DNA of 64,000 bases from Istiophorus platypterus (lineage: Eukaryota > Chordata > Actinopteri > Istiophoriformes > Istiophoridae), in assembly GCA_016859345.1 (NCBI GenBank), contig CM029112.1:8347501-8411500 (forward strand), given 5' to 3'. Below are positions 1 to 12,498 of this stretch, piece after piece. Numbering within the stretch: position 1 is the stretch's first letter; each line of letters begins with the position of its first letter. The position numbers and the translations under genes are program-made. The notes beneath the pieces are model-generated. The model was given only the letters and a program-made list of their open reading frames with translations, did no database searches and was not told the DNA's origin.

Positions 1-1377
1 TGGGCTGACAGAGGAAGGGAGGAGAGTGAGTTGGTAGCATTTTTGGCTTTCAGCTGCATGGTGAAGTGCTCCCATGTGTGCCTCTGTATAAATATTCATC
101 TATCTACATTTGCAGTTTCAGAAAATAGATCACTCCTGGGTTGTGAACAACATAGCAGTGCTGGCAGAAGAACTAACTTTGTTAGGATCAATTCTGAAGT
201 TGTTATTATTTATAGAGTAGTTAGACACATCTCACCATTAATTGAGAGAAAATCCAGGTTTGTAAACAAAACTGATGATAAGTTTAACTGTTCGATTTTA
301 TCAGATGCAGTATGTCTTCGCTGTATGACATAACAAGCCATAAACATTCTTCAGTATCGTTCAATAGGCCAGGTTTATGGAAGCTCAAGATGGCAATTTC
401 TTGAGTGAAAATGAAGTTTTGTTTTCCATATATCTGCACATAATGCAAGACAGCAGTAAAATTAGAGTTGGAATTTAATGGAATTTAATTTCTTTTAATC
501 TTATCATTATCTTTTTCAAAATATTGAATTTAATTAAAAAATTATGCCAAAATGAAAATATCTCATCATGATTTTAGCTATTTATTTTGCAGCCAGGGAC
601 TCTGTTGGAGGTTAATACAACAAGACCTGGTTGCCTTGAGGTAACAAATAAATATAATGGGTTTATTGGGAATGGAGGGGGAATAATTTAAAGTCTCCTT
701 GCTGGAGTTTGGCTTTATTGACATATTGGTGCACATGTTAGAATAGTGCTCAGTGGTACGCCAGTGACTGAGCACTCTGTACCAAAATTAATGAGATCAT
801 GATAAATATTTAAAACTGAAAAAAAAAAAAATTAAATTTATATAATCTAATTATTATATAATCATGATGATAATATAGAAGTTAATACATGAAATACTGT
901 CTTCCCATTTGATTGTAAATAAAATTTTTTCAATTCTACTTTAATTTTGGTAACGATAAGTCTTTTCAAACATGGAAATTGAAAAAAATTTGGTGCAATC
1001 TATTTAAAGATTTCTCTGTAAATTTAAGTACAGTAAATACACTAGCAGCAAGCATTTTTCCTATGCTGGACACAGCATAGGCTCAGTTAATATTTTTGCT
1101 GCATCTGATGGTTCCTCATAAATACTTACCAATGCTGGAAAGACTTGTCAATGTTAAACTATTACATTCAGTTTTCAATTATCGCAAGGGAATTAAATAC
1201 ACCTATCATTTTTCTCTACCATGCTCTGCATTAATCTCACAACCACCCCATACCCACACAGTCCCACACAATAAATACAATCAAGTCTCTGCTGCAATTA
1301 TTGTTTGCCTTCCTCACTACATACATAGTTTAATTTCATTTAATACATAATCCTTCTGCCTCATTGTTTTCAAAAAG

Positions 1378-1452
1378 GAGTAACAATAATAATGATACTA
1401 AAAATAATAATGATGGTAATGATAATGATAATAGTAATAACAGTAATAATAA
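1378..1452. repeat. Imperfect AAT/GAT trinucleotide repeat
   Basis: Loosely periodic AAT, GAT and AGT triplets over about 75 bases. It is an interrupted, old microsatellite with no link to a gene. Confidence 0.7.
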
Positions 1453-1980
1453 AAGGAAAAAAAACAATGACTGAAATGTTCAAAATGTGCCTTGAACTCG
1501 GTTTTCATCAAAGCCTTACTTTTTGCACTTTTTTGTATATTTAGTCTACTGCTCTATAATCATTTTGTTCTCTTGTACCGTAGTAATACTTGCCCTTTCC
1601 TGTGTGACTGGTGATGCTTCTCTTGTCTGTGCTTACTCAGAAATATACCGGCTAATGTTGAGTCTTGTAAAAGAGGGAGCCCTGAGGCCCTGGGGACTGG
1701 GACTGCTGTCTAAACAGACAAAATGACATTATGTGAATTATTGTAGCACATCTGAAAAACCTTTTGACATTAATTAAACAGCCCTCTGCTGAAAGTAACT
1801 TCCACTTATCCCATAAATTAATCCATAAACTCATATGCAAATTCATCTCTTCATGCCTTCAGTTTCTTAACTGTTACTGCTTTTGCAGATGGTTTAGAGA
1901 GCCAATTGCCCTCCTCTACATCATTCAGAATCCATGAGCCAGATCATATCGACTGGTGATCAAAATTTCCATTTTACTGC

Positions 1981-1983
<3 letters not shown>

Positions 1984-2034
<51 letters not shown>
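1984..2034. repeat. (CA)n microsatellite, about 25 units
   Basis: An uninterrupted CA dinucleotide array of about 51 bases. Such pure arrays are abundant in teleost genomes and usually polymorphic. An open frame runs through it, but that frame is a repeat artefact. Confidence 0.97.
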
Positions 2035-2037
<3 letters not shown>

Positions 2038-4179
2038 GACTTTTCCTTGGGAAAGATTAAATATAGCATATTTTAAAAAAATATTTACAGAAGTTATTAA
2101 CATTTTTTTCAGTGTTCTTGCCCTTTTCATCCTCTGTTATTGTGCCAGTCTTCTATTAAACAGGACATGGACTGACAGGATATGCATTCAAGAAGGACTG
2201 CAAACACATAATGTCATAGTTCAAATGGAAATACCACACAAATGTTTTCTTTAAAGGATTAAAGTTTATTATCATAACAAATTTCTGAGCTGGAAATGAT
2301 ATGTCAATGACTAGAAATAACTAATAATTAAAAGGGAGTTACACATTTAGAATTATTGGTGATTACTGAGTAGCCTACAAATGTAGTAAAAGCATTGGAT
2401 GTTACTCTAATATCTGTAGTAATATTGGAGAAATATGGTAATGCACTCACTTTAAATGTTATCATAGTTATTCATAAAAATCTCATGTAATCTCACATAA
2501 GCAAAGGATGAGTTAAGATAAAGCCTACATAGCAGGATACGATGTGAAGGCTTCAAAAAGGTCTGTGCCTTAAACTGAACTGCCATGCAATGATAATGTA
2601 CCTTTTGATTACATAAATGAAAACAAGGTGGTGGTTAAAACGAATTACTTATCTCAGGATAGGTTGGTGTTTCTGTTGTGCATTTTGACATCACAATTAA
2701 ATAGAAGCAAAGAGCTTTCTGGAAGGAAGATTAAACATAAAATCTAAAAAAATTGTAATGTTCCTTGAGGAATGGTCAGCCGTAATGGGGAATATATTTG
2801 TATTAAAAACATGTAAAACCACTGGTACTGTCCTTTAGATCATTTTTTAAATGTTGTGACTCTGTTGAAAGTGATTCTGAACAACAGATTTTGGCCGGTG
2901 TAGTTCTAATCAAAGGCTTTTGATTGTAAGACCTGAGAACTGGATCTTATTTTTGTTATGGTTTCCACCCAGCTCTCACCATTTTTGGAGTTCAGGAGTA
3001 ACTCAGTCGAGCGGAGGTGTTGATGTCAGATTTGCCCACCTACTCTTTCATTATGGGTCTTCTGAATATGGAGGGGCTGTTAAAAAGACTTGTACCTCTT
3101 GTAACCACAGAGCCCAAGAGCAGCTCAGGGAGTCATAAAGGACCAAGTGGAAGGAGTAGCTGAATGGCGATAGATGACCAAATGCAGCAAAGGGACCTCT
3201 GAGCTGGTGAATGTGTGTGTGACTCTATGTGTGAAAATGTGTGTGTGTGATGTGAATAATAACTCTTTGTTCACCAGTGGCCCTGAGTGTCTGAGAAGTC
3301 ACCGCAAATCCTCATTTTTGCAGACAAAGCACAATGCCAAGGGGGAAGAAATGAGTTTTATTTTAAAGCGTTGTCTCATTCAACAGATTACATTCCTCTC
3401 CATCTTAGGTGTCTGCACACAGCTTGGTTATCTAGCTGCATTGACATTATGTGGAGACTGTCTCCCAATTTTACAGCCTGTCTTATAATGCAGGGCTGTT
3501 ACTGTGGCAATTTAGTCCAACTCAATGTTTGCGCTCGGGCTTATTGTGTACATATTGTCTGGACCAAAGTGGCTCTATATAATATCCATATATTTATCCA
3601 GTCAATCCTAAACTTTAAAATATAATTTCTATGCCTCCATACAATCTAAGGTCTTTTTTTTTTTTTTTACCTTATGTTCTCTTCTAGAAGTTAGTTGTGT
3701 GTTGCATGGAGCTGTTGCTGATTGAGAATTTTTTTTTAAAGTGCTATTTGCAAATTGCAATTTATTTGCAACTTGGCAGAATTTTATTTATTTATTTAGA
3801 AACATACACAGTCTTGTTCCCCCTGCAGTTATAGAACCATTATGGAAGGAAACACGAAATGCATACATTCCCACCAGGAACAAACAGTAATATCTCCTGC
3901 TGTTCAAATTTTCTCTGTAGAGAATTTCTCAACCCTTTCTCTCTGGCAAAAAACACCATCTTTAACATTTTGGCACTGGTCTCTAAAATAAATGTTTTTT
4001 TTTTTTATCAGAGGCAAAGAGGTCTTTGTGAGAATTTCTGTATTTCTACAGATAGGAACTCATGGAACCATTTTGGAAATAAGCCAAGTGTACAAACCCA
4101 AGAAAATATTCAGGGGAAAAATAAAACAGCTCCTTTGTTTGCTTTGTTTGAACTGTAAAAATGAGACTTTATAGTGCAA

Positions 4180-5420
4180 CGTGTCAGTCCCTCTGCATCT
4201 GCGATAGTTGCTTTAGGAACGAGGACAGAATCCTCAAAATAACAAATTGCTGTGAATAGCCTCCATAGAAGCTCAATCATAAAAGGGTTGCCAGGCATTC
4301 CTGGACTGTAATTTGGCGCCGCACATGAGTCAGCAATTTAACTGGCTCTCACCGTTAACAACTGACAGCAATTCTTCTCTGCTGGCCCTCGCACTCTCTC
4401 TCTCCTCCCTCCCTTCTTTCTCTTCCTCTGTGCACATTTAGAAACACCATACTTGCTAACAAATGCAAATTGACACACACATACATATAATTCATTCTCA
4501 CATAGCCCAGACACACAAGACCCATTAGGAAACTGCATATTTTTATTGTTCTTTCTGTCGCCCAACCTCCATAATGGAATGACTCATTTTTGTAGAGAAA
4601 TAAATAAATCCTCCCCTTTCTCCTCATCCTCTATAGACAAACCTTGTAGCAGCAGAGCTTTGTTGACTCCAGGGAGCGAAAATCCCTTTTGTTGCCTGTT
4701 CATCCTGTGTTTACCTGATATTTGTTCACATTATGCTCACGACAGACTGCGAAGAAAGGAGTGGAGTGTTCAGGCTTTGAATAACTTTGACAGCCCCTGT
4801 ATATAACCCAAAACAGCTTGATTGGTGCTTTTTTGATTTGAACACTTGTCACACGCTGTCATTTCAGTGTTACACGGTCAGTGATGCAATCCTGGCTTGT
4901 GCGACACAGTGTTTGGGACTATGATAAAATTACAGCAGACTGTCTTTCATTGTAGCTTGCTTTTGTATTAAAACCAGTTGGATTTAACATAATGTTAATG
5001 AGTAGGGCAAATTTGCTTAGGCTTTCAGCATAAGAATTTAGCACTTGTGACAGAGTGCATTTGAGATTGCAGACCATTAATCTTTCAGTCTTGTATTATC
5101 AGAATTTGTACAGCGTGTACATGTTTTTCCATTTTTGCAGAGGTATTTGGAGGAACATTTTATTAATTGTCTGCTCTCTTGATTTGGTGTAAAGCAAAAT
5201 CAATCAATACTTGCTCTGCTTCCAATCAGCCAGTTAGAGAGTAATTGAATGAGTGCCCCTCAGACTGAGATAAATGACTCTCATCCATGACTGACTGGAC
5301 TTGTTGCTCCCTTGGCATTCACTCCTGTCTTCTTATTGCCTTCTTCCGTGCCAAATTGAAATTCAAAATAGCCTCTGTGGCTCAGCAACAGACAATATTT
5401 GTTTGCCAAATCATCTTGTA
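4180..5420. promoter_or_regulatory. Candidate conserved non-coding block
   Basis: Base composition is more even than in the surrounding AT-rich DNA, with few simple repeats. It includes a TGAGTCA site near 4326, TAATTGAAT-type homeodomain words near 5241, and a long complex stretch from 4540 to 4900. Short frames are open on both strands. This texture is typical of vertebrate enhancers near developmental genes, but it is not proof; without alignment the call is weak. Confidence 0.22.
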
Positions 5421-8400
5421 GACACTTCTGAAACAAACATTATAAAAGTTGAGATGAGATGAAAATGAAAGTTTAACATCAAATATCCATATTGGTTGCC
5501 AGAGGTTCCTGTTTGAACATTCAGTTGTATCTCTGCTTCATTATAAGGCTATTCCCCATTGACTTCACAGCTGATGCCAGCACAAATTGCTTCATTGAGA
5601 GTCTGGCAGTCCAGTGTTTTAGAACTGAGAGGGAAACGGATATAGAGCCCAATTATAGATATAGATGTCTGGTTTTATTTTTAACAATAGAGCTTGAAAA
5701 CTGGATCAGCGGTCTTTGCTCTGCTTTATGGTAAAGGATATCTCATATACAGCCATATATTATTTTGCACTTGCAGGAACAGAATACCGTTACTCTTATT
5801 TTGTACATGTATGGCCTGGTTGTATGACCAAAGTGAGGAATAGTGATATACGACGAGGTAAAGCTTGTTCTTCATTGTCAGGTGTGAAGAGCCCTATTTC
5901 AAATTCTGTCATTATTTGTATTCATTTCAACTCTATAAAGTATCACACCAAAGCAGAATTTCAAAGTTCTGCTTCATCTATTATTCATGACTACATTTAA
6001 CTAAAATTCGCCTGAGTGTTTTTGTACCTTGACCTTGTACTTGTTTGTGATTACTGGTGACTCTTCTTTCTTCTTTTTGATATGGTATTCTTTCTTCTTA
6101 TTTTAATTATTTCAGCTGCCAATTCATTTGAATTAATGAAAAACGAATCAAATGAAATTAAAACGAATATGAAAAATTACAAACGATATTTTCAGATAAT
6201 TTCTTTGAACAACTGTTTTAATGGCATGCATCCATGCAAAACGTTTGGACTGATCTGATGTGCACGTGGGAGACGGGGCAGTTGGGAGGGTAATTAAATC
6301 TCTGGAGTGCTATGAAGCACAGATACACGGATGATATTTACGTGCTGTCTACTTCTCTGGAACTCTGGACCCTGTCTCATCTTGGTGTTTGTGTTTATGC
6401 ATAGTTACATAAGAAACTGTATATTATATGTACAGAAAGTGGGACAAAACTTATTTAAAGCGGCAATGCTAATCAGAAGCGCAGCCTATAATTAGAAGTC
6501 TGAGTTTGTAGTGGTGCACTCATGTAACTTCTGTTGGATGGTGTGGTGAATTGTTATGCGAGAGGTGGAGTGCAGCTCTCAGCACTGTGAGGGAAACTTA
6601 AATAAATTACTGCAAAAAATCAAAGGGAAAAAGGTTCATATTCACTTCATCCTTTTAGCTGTCGTTCTGGCACAAAATGTGGTCGGAGCTATGATTCTGA
6701 AAGTTAGGGAGAAGTAATTCACAGCCACTCCTACGATATTGGCCTAGTCTATATGCTGTCCAGTTTTCTGAGTTATAGAGATAGGATTTAAACCGTAGCC
6801 AGATACAATTTGTTAGCAACCCTCCTCCATTAATGATGAATGAATGATATTCAGAGATCTAAAAAAAGATTTTTTTTTCACCTCGTGCTTCATGGGATTA
6901 TTCAACAAAGTCTTTCTTTTGAGTGATGTCTGTCCCAATAATGTCACCTTTTTAAAAAAAAAAACATGTATGGGAGATAGAGTGGTGATTAAATAGCTAG
7001 CTTTACTCTATGAAGTGGCAGCCTCTGGAAAGACCTCCTCTATCACTCACAAAGATCAGGATGCAGGATGACCTCAATCTCTCACTCATCATGAAAACTC
7101 CTCATTCACATTTGACTTGCCACATCTCTCAGATGTATGCTCACATCCTATATGGATGGGATGCATTCCTCCACATACATGAGGGACACTCATGAGATTT
7201 CTCACATTTTTTTAAAATGCACACATACAAAAAAGCAATCACTTACTGAACTAGTTTGTCGGTTTGAAATGATGTCAGGCAAAACTTAATGCAAATTATG
7301 TCTTAACGACAGCAGCACTTTAATTATACATCACGTTTGCAGAATGCTTCAGTCATGTAAGCAGCTGTAAGCACTATTTCATGCATGGATGTGCAGATGC
7401 AAGACATATGCACAGAAAGTATGTGCTGTTTGCCCTCTGCGCTGCCTCCTGCCGTAGAACCTGTCAGCTGCTGTCAGGTACTGCGTTTTAGTGCAATCGA
7501 AGATTGCGAAAGATTGAGAAACCTGCTGTGGTCGTGTATGAGTATTCTCCCACTGAATGTTTCTCTTTTCTCTTTGTTAAGACCTAAGAATGGCAGGTCT
7601 GTCTTTGAGACTCATGACTTCTCTCCCCCTCCTCTGCCCACACACTCCCTCTGTCTCTGCATCTTTCCCTCCTTGGGCATGAAAGAGCTCCATTTCTTTC
7701 CCCACATCCCGTTTTGGCTTTCTTTCTCCTCCTGTCAGGCAGTGAGATATAGGTTCGGCCTCAAAGCAGTGGCCCACAGAGGGGGTTCTGCATTTTGGAT
7801 AACATTAGAGAGCAAATAAGGCACATAGTCAGAGGTCCAGCCAAGAAGAGATGAAGCAGGGTGGTGGGAGCCACATATTGGGAGGGGAGAAGATGACAAG
7901 GAGGGCAGGGAGGATTGGGTGTCTGGGTTGAAAGGGAGGCGGATGAGAAAAACCTGTGCAGCATATTTGCCTCCACACGGTTGAGTTGTTTCTGTTGAAG
8001 TCTGGTAATAAAGCTCAAGAGATTCTCTTCAGAATGATGCTGGTAGAGTTTATTGGCCCGTCTTGCATCTTCCTCGTCTGTCTTTCTCTCTCTGTTTTTT
8101 CCTCTAGCAAGAACTAGGAACACACTGCACTGCATAATCATTATCCATTGGTGTCCTACATATTTCAGAGTAGTGTTACTAGTGAGTGGGAGGAACTCTA
8201 CAGACCATTCGCAAACTTGACCCTTTTGTGTCCCTGATTCTTATCTTTGCCACATTATCAATGCAGCATCTCTGTAGTAAATGTTGGCCTTGAGCCTCTC
8301 TCCGCTCTCTTCTTGACACTGGTATGAGATATTGCAAAAACATTCGACCAGGAAAAAATGTGTGTTTTTGAGATAGAGAGACGGACACAGGATGTGAAGC

Positions 8401-9010
8401 CACGGATGGAGGTAAAAAGTCCTTGCAGATTTTTATCACTAAAGGCTCAGTTTTTGTATGATGTAAATAAGCAGATTCAGTGCATGATCGCATTTGGCTC
8501 CATGGCATTTGATTATGAGCCCATATCTTGCCTTTCTCTGCTTCTAAACACTCCAATCATTTCATCAGCAGCTCTTCTTTTGCTCAGCTGCTCATCACAA
8601 CCTCTTCATCCCCTCTCATCTCTGACTCTGCGCTTTCAGTGATGACGAATTTGCTACTGCAATATAGAACTTGTTTACACTTCTCTTAGCATCTGGTGTC
8701 TTTAGTGCAACTTTTATTTCAGCCACCTAATCGTGTGAACTTCTGTGTGAGGAAAGTCACACAAACTATTAATTTACAATGACTTATAAGATAACAAATG
8801 ACCGGGGGAGCATCTGCTCAGGTTTACCAATCTATTTGCATTTTCATTAAATTTATCGGGCTATGAGCAATAATGTTTATTGTGATATTTACCAGGTGGG
8901 TTGTTGAACAAATTTTTAATTCATCACACATCTCACTCTGGCCCATTCTCACTCACACAAAAGAGAGACACATATATAGCCAAGGACACAAGCAAACACG
9001 CAAAACCACA
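5421..9010. other. Intergenic DNA, nothing identified
   Basis: No exon, RNA gene or recognisable transposon was found. The longest frames (7385-7819 plus, 7761-8141 minus, 8179-8556 minus) show no domain, no supporting splice structure and no composition bias, and they overlap one another on opposite strands. Confidence 0.55.
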
Positions 9011-9019
9011 TAAAGTGAG

Positions 9020-9451
9020 CCTTCAGAAAGGGGGCTGGGGGCTATATTGAATAAATGCTTACATGCTTTTTTGTGAGGTTTGATTCCCAGCTTGCCCGCT
9101 GGTAGGGAACTTTTAAGTATTGTTAGTCCTGTCATTCAAATTGGACAATGTGTGGTGTGTGTGTATTAATGTGCCAAATTGCCTGTGTTTCTAGTGACAG
9201 TTAGGCATAACTCTATGCTAATATGCCTCCAGTCCTCCCCACACTGTCTATTTTTTTTGTTATTTGATTCCTCTTGTTATTGTTTATCATGCACTTTTTT
9301 TTTGCTTTTATTTATCTTGCAGCTATTTAACTAAAAGAGAAAAGACTCTTCACTTTTAACGCAGTGGAAAATAAAATTGTTGTTTTTGCTACATCAGTTT
9401 CTGGTTCTAGTTTATTCTGCGTTTTGTGTAATTGACTATCCCTTGGCCACA
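9020..9451 (+). repeat. 5' LTR, truncated at its upstream end
   Basis: Aligns by eye with the end of the downstream LTR: shared words include GTGTGGTGT, GCCTGTGTTT, CATAACTCT, CCCCACACTGT and CTGGTTCTAGTTTATT, plus an AATAAA-like poly(A) signal near 9370. Similarity fades upstream of about 9020-9060. The region matching the TATA box and leader of the other LTR is absent, so this copy lost its promoter. It ends in CA at 9450-9451. Confidence 0.78.
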
Positions 9452-10378
9452 ATTAGCATAGCATTGAGAGGATCAATACAGAGGTTTTTTATTATTTTTG
9501 TTTATTTTTGTGTATCTTTGATTCATGTTTTTGCCCTGTAGGATTGTATGGTAATAGAGATAGTTAGGGAAAAACAGTGGCGGCAGCTGCAATCAAGGAC
9601 CCACAGAGGTCCTTTATCACCTCAGGACACTTGCAGGCTCACACATCTGAATGTTTATTCACCGTATGGAGGACATTTAAAGTCATTATGGATCAGGTAG
9701 AGCAGCTAAAAATGAACAAATGAAGTCCCAGTTGCGAAAACGAAGTACTGTTTCACTTCAGGCAGGGCCATCTAATGAGCCTAATGCCTCTACCTCAGCT
9801 AGTGTCAAAATGCCTATCCCCACTCCTGTTCCAGTGCAAATTCAGTTTGAGTATGTTCCAAGAAAGCGAAAATGTTCCAGATTTCTGGTAGATTGTCTTT
9901 TGATTTGATAGCTGTTGAGAAATGGACCAAAGAAGCTAACAGGTGCCTGGCAGGTAGACAAATGTCCCCGGTTGAATAGATTCTTTTTCTTTGTGATCCT
10001 TTAAATGGGGGTTCCTCAGCAGAGCTCGACTTTTGCTGCCCCACAGTAATAGACACCTCGGAAAAATTATCGCTGCTCCCAATCATGTGTTGCTTTAGTT
10101 CCTTTTCCCAGCACAGTCATCTGTCAGAATCTCTCAGAGAAGAGGGAAAATATGGGATGAGGCAAAGGGCTTGTGTGTCTGCCTGCAATGCATGTACCAT
10201 TGCTAATGCTATGACCACTTCATGGAGATCTAGCTGAGCTTAAAGAGTGTCCGAGGAAACAGCTATGGTATTATGAAACACATAGGCATCTTAAATATAA
10301 CCATACAATATACAAAGTCTGCAAAAGAGAGGAGAGACATTACAATCCTATAATTTTTAAGCAGACTGTAGACCAATT

Positions 10379-10421
10379 TGTATGCGCTGTAAAAAAAGCA
10401 GGACACATAGCAGGGTTCTGT
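10379..10421 (+). pseudogene. Gag zinc-knuckle remnant, frameshifted
   Basis: The reading spells a CX2CX4HX4C nucleocapsid zinc knuckle: the first two cysteines lie at 10379-10390 and the His-X4-Cys half at about 10404-10421. The halves are one frame apart because a run of seven A follows the second cysteine codon. In LTR elements this knuckle in Gag binds the element's RNA. Gag-like basic sequence lies upstream from about 9720. The copy cannot make Gag. Confidence 0.72.
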
Positions 10422-10757
10422 AAGGCCCAGATACAGTCCACTGCAGGCCCCAAAAAAGGCTCAGGACAACAAGCACAGCACCGACAAACGATTATGTGGC
10501 TACCTCTGTTTAACTAGGGAAAACCAGCGCCCTCTGGAGTGGGGATCCAGACACAAGGCAGCAGCCCACAGGCTCAAGCAACCATGATGAAAGTCCACCT
10601 CAACTTATAGGGAAATTTCCAGTAGCAGAAGTTGGTAGGGAGTATCACAGTCCCTTCTGAACATAATGCTCATACTGTGGTCTTCAGTATAGGAGAAGAT
10701 TTCTTTATAGAACACTTTCAGTCACAATTAGAAGATAAGTTGTGGCAGTGCAGCTAC

Positions 10758-10910
10758 CTGCAGTTGAAAGCTGCGAAACGATTAGGAATCCCCAACATAG
10801 ATTACTTGTAACTTGATGTCAGTGTCCTTAATAAGACCCTCTCTCAGATGATGGCATTGGTTGTTGAGAGCTCAGAAGACCATCATATGAAGGAGCAAAA
10901 ATTCATTTGA
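10758..10910 (+). pseudogene. Retropepsin-region remnant of pol
   Basis: One frame, with a single internal stop near 10810, gives a run resembling the part of Gypsy-like aspartic proteases after the active site: LQLKAAKRLGIP, then a Tyr-Leu-stop-Leu-Asp-Val, then ALVVESSEDHH. The pattern (Leu-Lys-Ala-Ala, Ile-Pro, Leu-Asp-Val, hydrophobic beta strand Leu-Val-Val) is what I recognise from fish Gypsy polyproteins. The catalytic Asp-Thr/Ser-Gly itself is not clearly visible. It lies downstream of the zinc knuckle, as expected. Confidence 0.6.
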
Positions 10911-11189
10911 TGTTCCTGCTAAGAATTGTTTGTCCGGCTTGGTCCTGAGCTCTTTCGATTCCCCCAACTGAAATCTGCTTGCCCTGGCTGGAAAGAGGCC
11001 CTGTCAAAGTGCCAGGCAATCGAGATGCTTAACAAGCAGAGGCACATGGCAAGGCTACCGTAAATGGTCGACCTGTAAGGATTCCATCAGGCAGCACTCT
11101 TTCGCCATTGTTGCTGGAACCTCTTGAAGATCGAAGCTGTCTGCTAATAAAAAAAAAAAAATGGTATTCAAAAAAGCCACACAATACCG

Positions 11190-11330
11190 TACCACCCTCG
11201 GCGTAATGGGCTGTGTGCAAGGTTCATAACGGACACCGTACACTGAAGCCTGCCATTTGAAAAGGAAAGTAAATGGCCACACTATCTGCCTCGGATCATT
11301 GCATTTGCACACAACTCAACACACTTTTTC
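11190..11330 (+). pseudogene. Integrase-core remnant of pol
   Basis: One frame with a single stop (near 11243) reads Tyr-His-Pro, then Asn-Gly and a Cys-Ala-Arg-Phe resembling the YHPQxNGxxERF motif of Ty3/Gypsy and retroviral integrases, then KWPHYLPRIIAFAHNSTHFF, the conserved W..YLP...FA.N.T segment after the third catalytic residue. Integrase inserts the cDNA into the host genome; this fragment is inactive. It follows an A-run at about 11147-11160 that marks the deletion removing reverse transcriptase and RNase H. Confidence 0.8.
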
Positions 11331-12156
11331 TGCAAAATAGATAACATAGCCCAAACTACCATCCACAAGTGGACAGATGAGTATTGAATATTACTATACC
11401 TGGGATCAGCTAAGATTGGTGGCTAAATGTAGGAATAAGGAAGGAATCATCCACTTGGATAGGAAGACAGGGACCATACGCTATGTGACCCTGGGCATTG
11501 TGTGGATGACAAAGGAAGAGATTACAAAATCTGACCAAGGAACAGAGCTATGCCAGGAAAAAAAAGCAATTGCTAGATTATAACCTATGATATGAAGTTC
11601 TCCCATTCTGTGCCAGTGCAGTCAGTCCTGATTCTCTTTCACCCGAGCTGCACAGTTTGTTTGAAGGGGAGGAAAATAATCTTAACATGGCTGAAATGAT
11701 AAGTGATTTGTATAATAATGGTCAACATAGAGCCTCTATACTCTGGAAACCCCCATCTAGCAGCCATATGTCATAACTTGTTACCTTAAGACCCACCAGT
11801 TGCAATTCAGCCAGAGCCTCATTAAGACTAGCTAGCAGACCCATTTTATGATGAGTCTTCTATTACCTCCCCTGTAGCAGCTCCCATAGGAATACAGCAG
11901 GCCAACACGCAACCCCCTTTAGTCTGCCACAATCGGTATGCAGGCCAAATGAAGCTATTAGACCCAGTAGTGGAAATGACAACCCCTAGGCTTCCAGCCA
12001 ACCAGTATAGGCATTGTTTAGACCATGGGTTTGAAACTGGCATGACAGGGTTTTAATTACTTTTCCACCAAGACAGTGACCTTTGAAAGTGGGGGTAGAA
12101 GTAGAGCGAAAGGTAAAAGGAGGTCTAGCACTAGGACCCAGGAAGTGGGCAGAGTT

Positions 12157-12164
12157 TATAAAAA
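12157..12164 (+). promoter_or_regulatory. TATA box of the 3' LTR
   Basis: TATAAAAA preceded by moderately GC-rich U3-like sequence. A start site would be expected about 25-30 bases downstream, near 12187. It could still drive plus-strand transcription away from the element. Confidence 0.55.
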
Positions 12165-12441
12165 GGGGTTGAAAGCTCACCTGGGCCTTTCTTCCTGGTT
12201 TGGGACACATCTGATAGACAGCAGCTGAGGTCAGCCTCTGTTTGGTGTTTGATTTGGTAGGTAAGTATATTTAAAAGCATGATTTCATACTGGATTTGTA
12301 GAGCCATCAAATGTTGCTTTTACTTCATAGTATTCATTTTGGGTGAGAGACTAAAACTTTGGAGCAGTGCTTGGCAACATCTGTTTATGTATTTTTAGTC
12401 TCATTTCTGCATTGACCTATCTAAACTTTATGATAATGCAG

Positions 12442-12498
12442 ATTCCAGTCACCTGCATGTCTCTGACTGAGGAGGAAACTGTTGTCCAGTTCAGCAAG
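12442..12498 (+). other. Exon-like segment inside the 3' LTR
   Basis: A pyrimidine-rich stretch and an AG precede 12442. The segment holds an ATG at 12457 followed by 14 open codons, MSLTEEETVVQFSK, and ends AAG|GTAGGT. An upstream donor at 12260/12261 completes a leader-intron pattern after the TATA box. In an intact element this would let a coding exon start inside the LTR and splice towards gag. The function is inferred; only the signals are seen. Confidence 0.35.

Larger units (their letters stand above)
1..4100. other. AT-rich non-coding DNA, no gene seen
   Basis: I see no coding exon or RNA gene here. The sequence is AT-rich with short open frames lacking any family signature. It contains an imprecise AAT/GAT trinucleotide tract (about 1378-1452), a perfect CA array (1984-2034) and short T or A runs. 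It lies far downstream of the 3' end of the minus-strand olfm2 gene and is best called intergenic. Confidence 0.6.
9452..12085 (+). mobile_element. Internal region of the LTR element
   Basis: Contains the gag/pro/integrase remnants listed separately. The start (about 9541) has a pyrimidine-rich tract and AG followed by about 60 open codons. From 11400 to 12060 it holds decayed sequence downstream of the integrase core with many stops, then a purine-rich stretch near 12083-12125 that probably includes the polypurine tract before the 3' LTR. Confidence 0.7.

Noticed and set aside
1934..2254. 106-codon ORF across the CA array
   Set aside because: Frame is kept open by the dinucleotide repeat, giving a Thr-His run; not a gene.
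7385..7819. 144-codon plus-strand ORF
   Set aside because: Overlaps minus-strand ORFs of similar size, has no family signature and runs through C/T-rich sequence.
9072..9088. GGTTTGATTCCC word resembling a tRNA/SINE B box
   Set aside because: It lies inside the LTR homology and no A box or tRNA-like fold accompanies it.
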